Shown: positions 59,861-64,000 of the stretch, piece after piece
How the letters are laid out: the number at the start of each line of letters is the position of its first letter
Position numbering within the stretch: the stretch's first letter is position 1
The notes under the pieces: model-generated
Database searches by the model: none
What the model was told of the DNA's origin: nothing
Seen by the model: the letters and a program-made list of their open reading frames with translations, nothing else
Program-made: the position numbers and the translations under genes
Assembly (NCBI GenBank): GCA_964036045.1
Contig: OZ038382.1
Span: forward strand, 153,400,961-153,464,960
Length of the DNA: 64,000 nucleotides
Direction: 5' to 3'
Origin: Eutreptiella sp. 'Long Island Sound 2002'
Lineage: Eukaryota > Euglenozoa > Euglenophyceae > Eutreptiales > Eutreptiaceae

Positions 59861-60780
59861 CAGGCTCGTGTTGACACAGGCACACTTGTAATTTGGATAT
59901 AGCACACAACAGTGCCTTCGGGGAACATTTTCAGAGGTCTGAGGTGTGGAATGGGTCAAGAAAAAAGATGTCTACATGACCTTGGAGAGAGTGTCTCTGA
60001 TCCTGAGAAATATGAACATAGGAACATGCCACAAGAGGGTGCAAGAAACACAACAGGAGCCACACTTGGAACTGATGGAGATTTTATTTTGCCACAAGCA
60101 GGTGACAGTTCGTGAAAGGCTGGACAAATGGGGGGAGGGGGGGCTGGACAATAGGTGGGGGGTATCTGCACAGTGCACATCCTATGCATGGGAGTCCATT
60201 CCATTACACACGTAACTGTTGAACGCTGATGCATGGACTGCACAATGCCAACAAACCTCCCCGTTCCCTTCCCAAGCTACCCAAAAATACTGAAACAATA
60301 CAGTCCTTACGGAGACTGTGCACTCCCCCCCCATTTTTCCCCTTGACCCCCCCCCACACTTTTGCACAGCAGTTCTCCACTGGGTAGGGGGGACAATCAT
60401 CAAATGACAGTTCCCCCATGAGAGGGGGGTGCACCACAAAACAGCACCAACTTGCAAACCTCCATATGGTGTATTGGTCCAACACGGAACTCATCGCACA
60501 TTGGCGTGAATGTGGCCAAGAGGTTGCGGACAGTCTTGGAATCTGATGCATGGGATTGAGCAGGGCAATAGGTGATGTGAAATACAAGAGAGTTACGGGA
60601 ATCAATCGTCGAGAAACAGAAAACTGTCAAAATTGCCTTTTTTTGAAAAATAAAAAAAAGCAGGAGACTACCTTCCAGGGGTCCTGGAGACAGTGGGGAG
60701 GTCCAAGTGAAAAGTGTGTCCGCAGTGTCTGCAGCCAGAAGGAGTCAAGCAGGCCAAAATAATGTACGTCGGCTGCAGTC
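59861..60780. other. No gene recognised
   Basis: Short frames only; C and G runs near 60330 and 60425. Nothing else supports a feature. Confidence 0.35.
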
Positions 60781-62720
60781 TAGGCCTATGGGTTGCAGAA
60801 GGGGTATTCCGGCGGCGGTTCTGCTTAGTGTTACAGACTCACCCTGCAGGTGCAGGGCTCATCTCGCTAAGCAGCTTGGTGCCCGAACCTGGAATGGAGC
60901 GTCCCGCAAGGATAGGCTTGGAAGAGGAAGGAGTAATAGGAGGGTAAGGAGGGGGTTTGGTGGGTAGAGGGGCCCGGAGAGCTGATCTATGAGTTGCAGA
61001 AAGGGTATTCTGGCGGTGGTCTTGCTTAATGTTGCAGACTCGCCCTGCACGTGCAGGGCTTGATGCCAACTAAGCAGTTGGTGGCGGAACCTGGAATGGA
61101 GCATCCCGCAAGGGTAGATTTGGGGGCACAATGGTGCTTGGTACTGATAGACTGAATGGCCAAAGGGTAGGTTTGGGATGGGAAGGGGTAATGAGATGGT
61201 GAGGAGGGGGCCATCCATTTGGTACCGACCCCCCCACCCCCTTCCTTGCGAGAACAACAGTAAAAACACCGAAAATGAACGAAACAATGCCTCCTGTTGT
61301 TGTGACAAGGGCGTTGTTGACGCGCACCTTGAGAAGACACCAGCAGTGGCACTGCCTCAGTGCCGGGATACTAATCAACATCCCCAAAACAACATCCCCA
61401 GCCCCAAATCACAGAAAAAGGCCTCATCTTCATGGACAAGCAAACAATGGAACTGTCCAATTCGATGGTTCCAAAAGTTGTGGAAGCAAAACCTCCTGTT
61501 GTTTTGACAAGGGTGTTGTTCTCGCAAGAGCCGGGGGGGGGGGGGGTGTTGGGCGTCGGGTACCTGAAAATTACGGTCCCTGTCGGTAAAGCGGCGCAGA
61601 GGAGGCATAGCTTGGCCATGAATGCAACGGTGGCCGTCACCCAGGTCAAATCTCTCAGTACATTGTCTCTGAAAAGGAGAGTGGTTGCCACGCCGTCTTG
61701 CACCCGCCAGAGAAATGAAAAATGGAATGAAAAGGGATTGCAAAATTGGTGGAGACAAGGCAGGCTGTTGCAACCTGCCCTGTACACGGCGGCTTTGGGG
61801 TAGAGCAACCAACAACACTTGAAGGGCAACTGACAGCGTTCGCAGGGGAACCGACCGTGGCTGGAGCGTCAGCGAGGGCGGCTGGAGGGCATCTCGGGCG
61901 GCCTTTACGGACAGTCCTGAGAAAAACAAAAGCACTCCCCGAAAGGCTGGCCTTTGCACAAAGCACCGAGAGGAAGCCCATTCCACTGGGGCAACATGGC
62001 ATCCTCCAGCTTTTGAAAAGCACTGTGATTGCTACGTCCCTCTGGAGGAGCACCGCGGGCCCTGCACACGATGCCACAGGGTTTGGGGACAGTCAGTTCC
62101 TGGGGGCCATCGGGGGATAGGGAAGGGAGAGGCATCTTCAGCGTAGGCAAATACCCCCTTCCTCCCCCGCGAGAACAACAGGAGAAGCACTGAAAATGAA
62201 GGAAACAGCGCCCCCTGTTGTTGTGACAAGGGCACTGTCGATGCGCACCCTCAGAAGGCACCAGTGGCACTACCCCAGTGCCCGGTCAATGTATGAAGAC
62301 CAGCACAGCTGGACAACCAGACATGGGGCAACAAGTGGCAGGACAGCTATCAGCATCCCCAAAATACCATCCTCACAAATCACAGAGAACACTGATTCAT
62401 CCCCAGAAAATGGTAGCCCCAAATTCCGAGGTTCCAAAGATTGCGGAAACAGGTCAGCCCATTTAGGTCCCGCATGCTGTGCGTACAGGGGTCGGCGCAG
62501 AAGCAGGACGTGGCAGAGCAACCGTGATGCCCCCCAAGCCTCACCCTTAGTGTACACGGCGCGAGAGAAGGACCCGCGCTAAGGGCTCAGGTGTCTTCAC
62601 TATGGCCCTCCCGTGCCCCTTCCAAAAGTTGCAGACACAACACCTTGTGTTGTTCCGACAGGGGCATTGTTCTGGCAGGGGGGGGGGGGGCTAGGAGCAG
62701 CAATGCTGTCTTTTTATAGA
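60781..62720 (+). repeat. Nested duplications (periods of about 201 and 920 bp)
   Basis: GTTGCAGAA with GGGTATTC and CCTGGAATGGAGC appears at 60792 and 60993. Four related segments contain CCTGTTGTTGTGACAAGGGC or a variant (61291, 61493, 62211, 62642). The first and third share about 120 bp, including GAGAACAACAG and GAAGRCACCAG. In one plus frame these read PPVVVTRAL, so decayed coding repeats are possible. The longer frames (61432-61803, 61746-62120) have no recognised domain. Confidence 0.6.
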
Positions 62721-64000
62721 CACAGAAGCCTGCCTCTGCGCAAAGGTGGACGATTTCGCTGTAAACAAAGCGGGCGCCGAAGATGACCCCGCAGTCATTT
62801 TGACACTTGAATACCCCTGATGCCCCCAATCAGCGAATGACTAGTCAGGAGAGTAGATCCAGCGCCACCAGCGGCGCACCCCAGAGCAATCTTTCAGGAG
62901 TGCACAATTGCTTGTGACACATCACCCCTGTGAGTGATTGCCAGTGGACAGACCCCCCCCTGTGGGCGTCCTGGGGGCAGGGGGCTGGGGAAGGGGGTCC
63001 CGGACATCCCAATGTACATACCTCACAATGATCAGCGTAGTGAATACTGTGGGGATGTAATGTTCCTCAAATTCTGTTCAGGGCCTGCGGTGCTGGGCGT
63101 TTTTGATGCCCAGTTTTCATGATTTTCATGGCGCTGGTTGCTTGGAACTTTCTGTCCTGGCAACCCCAATGGCTGAACAGCACAACACCCTGGACGGCAC
63201 ATACAGCAGCCCACTATCGTGGCAGAGAAGGATTACAAGGCTCGGGATCACTCCACTGCAGGCTAAGGCCCCTCCCGAAGGGGCCACATCCGGTGAACGG
63301 CACTGCAGAGCACGGGGGTCAGACGGGACTAATCCCAACCAAAAGCGACACGACACTACTGGTGACAGGATGACTCACATGCCAAAGGATCCTCCCGCAC
63401 CTTGAGCCGTAGAGGGGACCCATAATGTATCGGCACAACTCTTCCAATTCATAGAGAGACGGCCTTGCCCTCATAAAAAAAAAGATGTCGGTGGGTAGCA
63501 GCAGCAAACACTGTGTAAATACAAATTGAGTTCACAGATGAACTGAACCAGCTCCCCTATCAAGCGCAGATCCTACTGCTCCCCATTCCCTCCCCGACCT
63601 CCCACCATGTACTGCTCCACCACCGGGGCAGTGAGGAAAGGGGGCACAGAAAGGGAGTGATTCGTTGATTGGCCAGAGTGTGCAGGTACAGGTGTGCCCA
63701 TTACAAAGCACAAGGCGTTTGTGATTTGGCATTGCGTACAGTGAAGCAAAAGCTTCGCGGAATACCTGTGGTGATGGGCGACATGCGAAAGGCACACCGA
63801 AGAAAGGACTAGTTCAGTCCGTAATAAAACAGCCCATCGACTCTCCAGGACGGCGATGCCATCGGAGGATGCTGAGGAGGGTCAAAACCCATGGGGGGGG
63901 GGTAGAAAAAAATTCCTGGTACCGGCGTACAGCTTTTTTTTTGGGGGGTACCCCCCAAAGGGGGGGGGTACAAACAAAAAATTCGCACGAAAAATTTTTC
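62721..64000. other. No gene recognised; palindrome near the right edge
   Basis: Only short overlapping frames. GGGGGGTACCCCCC (63943-63956) is a perfect palindrome, followed by AAAGGGGGGGGGTAC, which can pair again with the C run. Confidence 0.4.

Overview
This is nuclear DNA of a photosynthetic eukaryote. The clearest host gene (19438-21670, minus strand) encodes a green-type Rubisco activase in six exons with GT-AG introns. Its presequence of about 135 residues has two hydrophobic stretches. That layout is known from proteins entering complex (secondary) plastids, so a chlorarachniophyte, euglenid or similar green secondary alga is a reasonable guess, but an unusual green alga is not excluded. 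The window has low coding density, introns of several kb, many runs of 9-15 G or C, and abundant simple and dispersed repeats.

Layout. 1-3756: no convincing gene. 3757-15151: an 11.4 kb Ty3/Gypsy chromodomain retrotransposon with 796-bp LTRs that differ at about four positions, a 4-bp target duplication, gag, pol and a 2.3 kb non-coding 3' region. Gag and pol share one frame, separated by TGA; a second TGA sits in the protease active site. Each LTR contains a tRNA-like, SINE-like segment, and a diverged stand-alone relative lies at 16.1-16.3 kb. 15152-19437: AT-rich sequence with tandem duplications. 19438-21670: Rubisco activase. 21671-22923: divergent intergenic region with a degenerate 9-bp repeat array upstream of Rubisco activase. 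22924-42780 (plus): a multi-exon membrane protein, most likely a Major Facilitator-type transporter, reconstructed from eight exons with matching splice phases except at one junction. Its introns carry satellites, palindromes, an inverted-repeat element family and a broken Cys/His-rich ORF.

42781-64000: almost no recognisable host genes. It holds a 258-residue ORF of unknown function flanked by inverted repeats (44072-45342), a probable terminal exon near 51 kb, a MITE-like element (56.45-56.91 kb), a direct-repeat-flanked broken ORF (57.2-57.85 kb) and mosaics of duplicated segments (58-62.8 kb).

The two host genes are divergently arranged with starts 1.25 kb apart, so they could share regulatory DNA. 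All alignments and splice calls here were made by eye; nothing was searched against a database.
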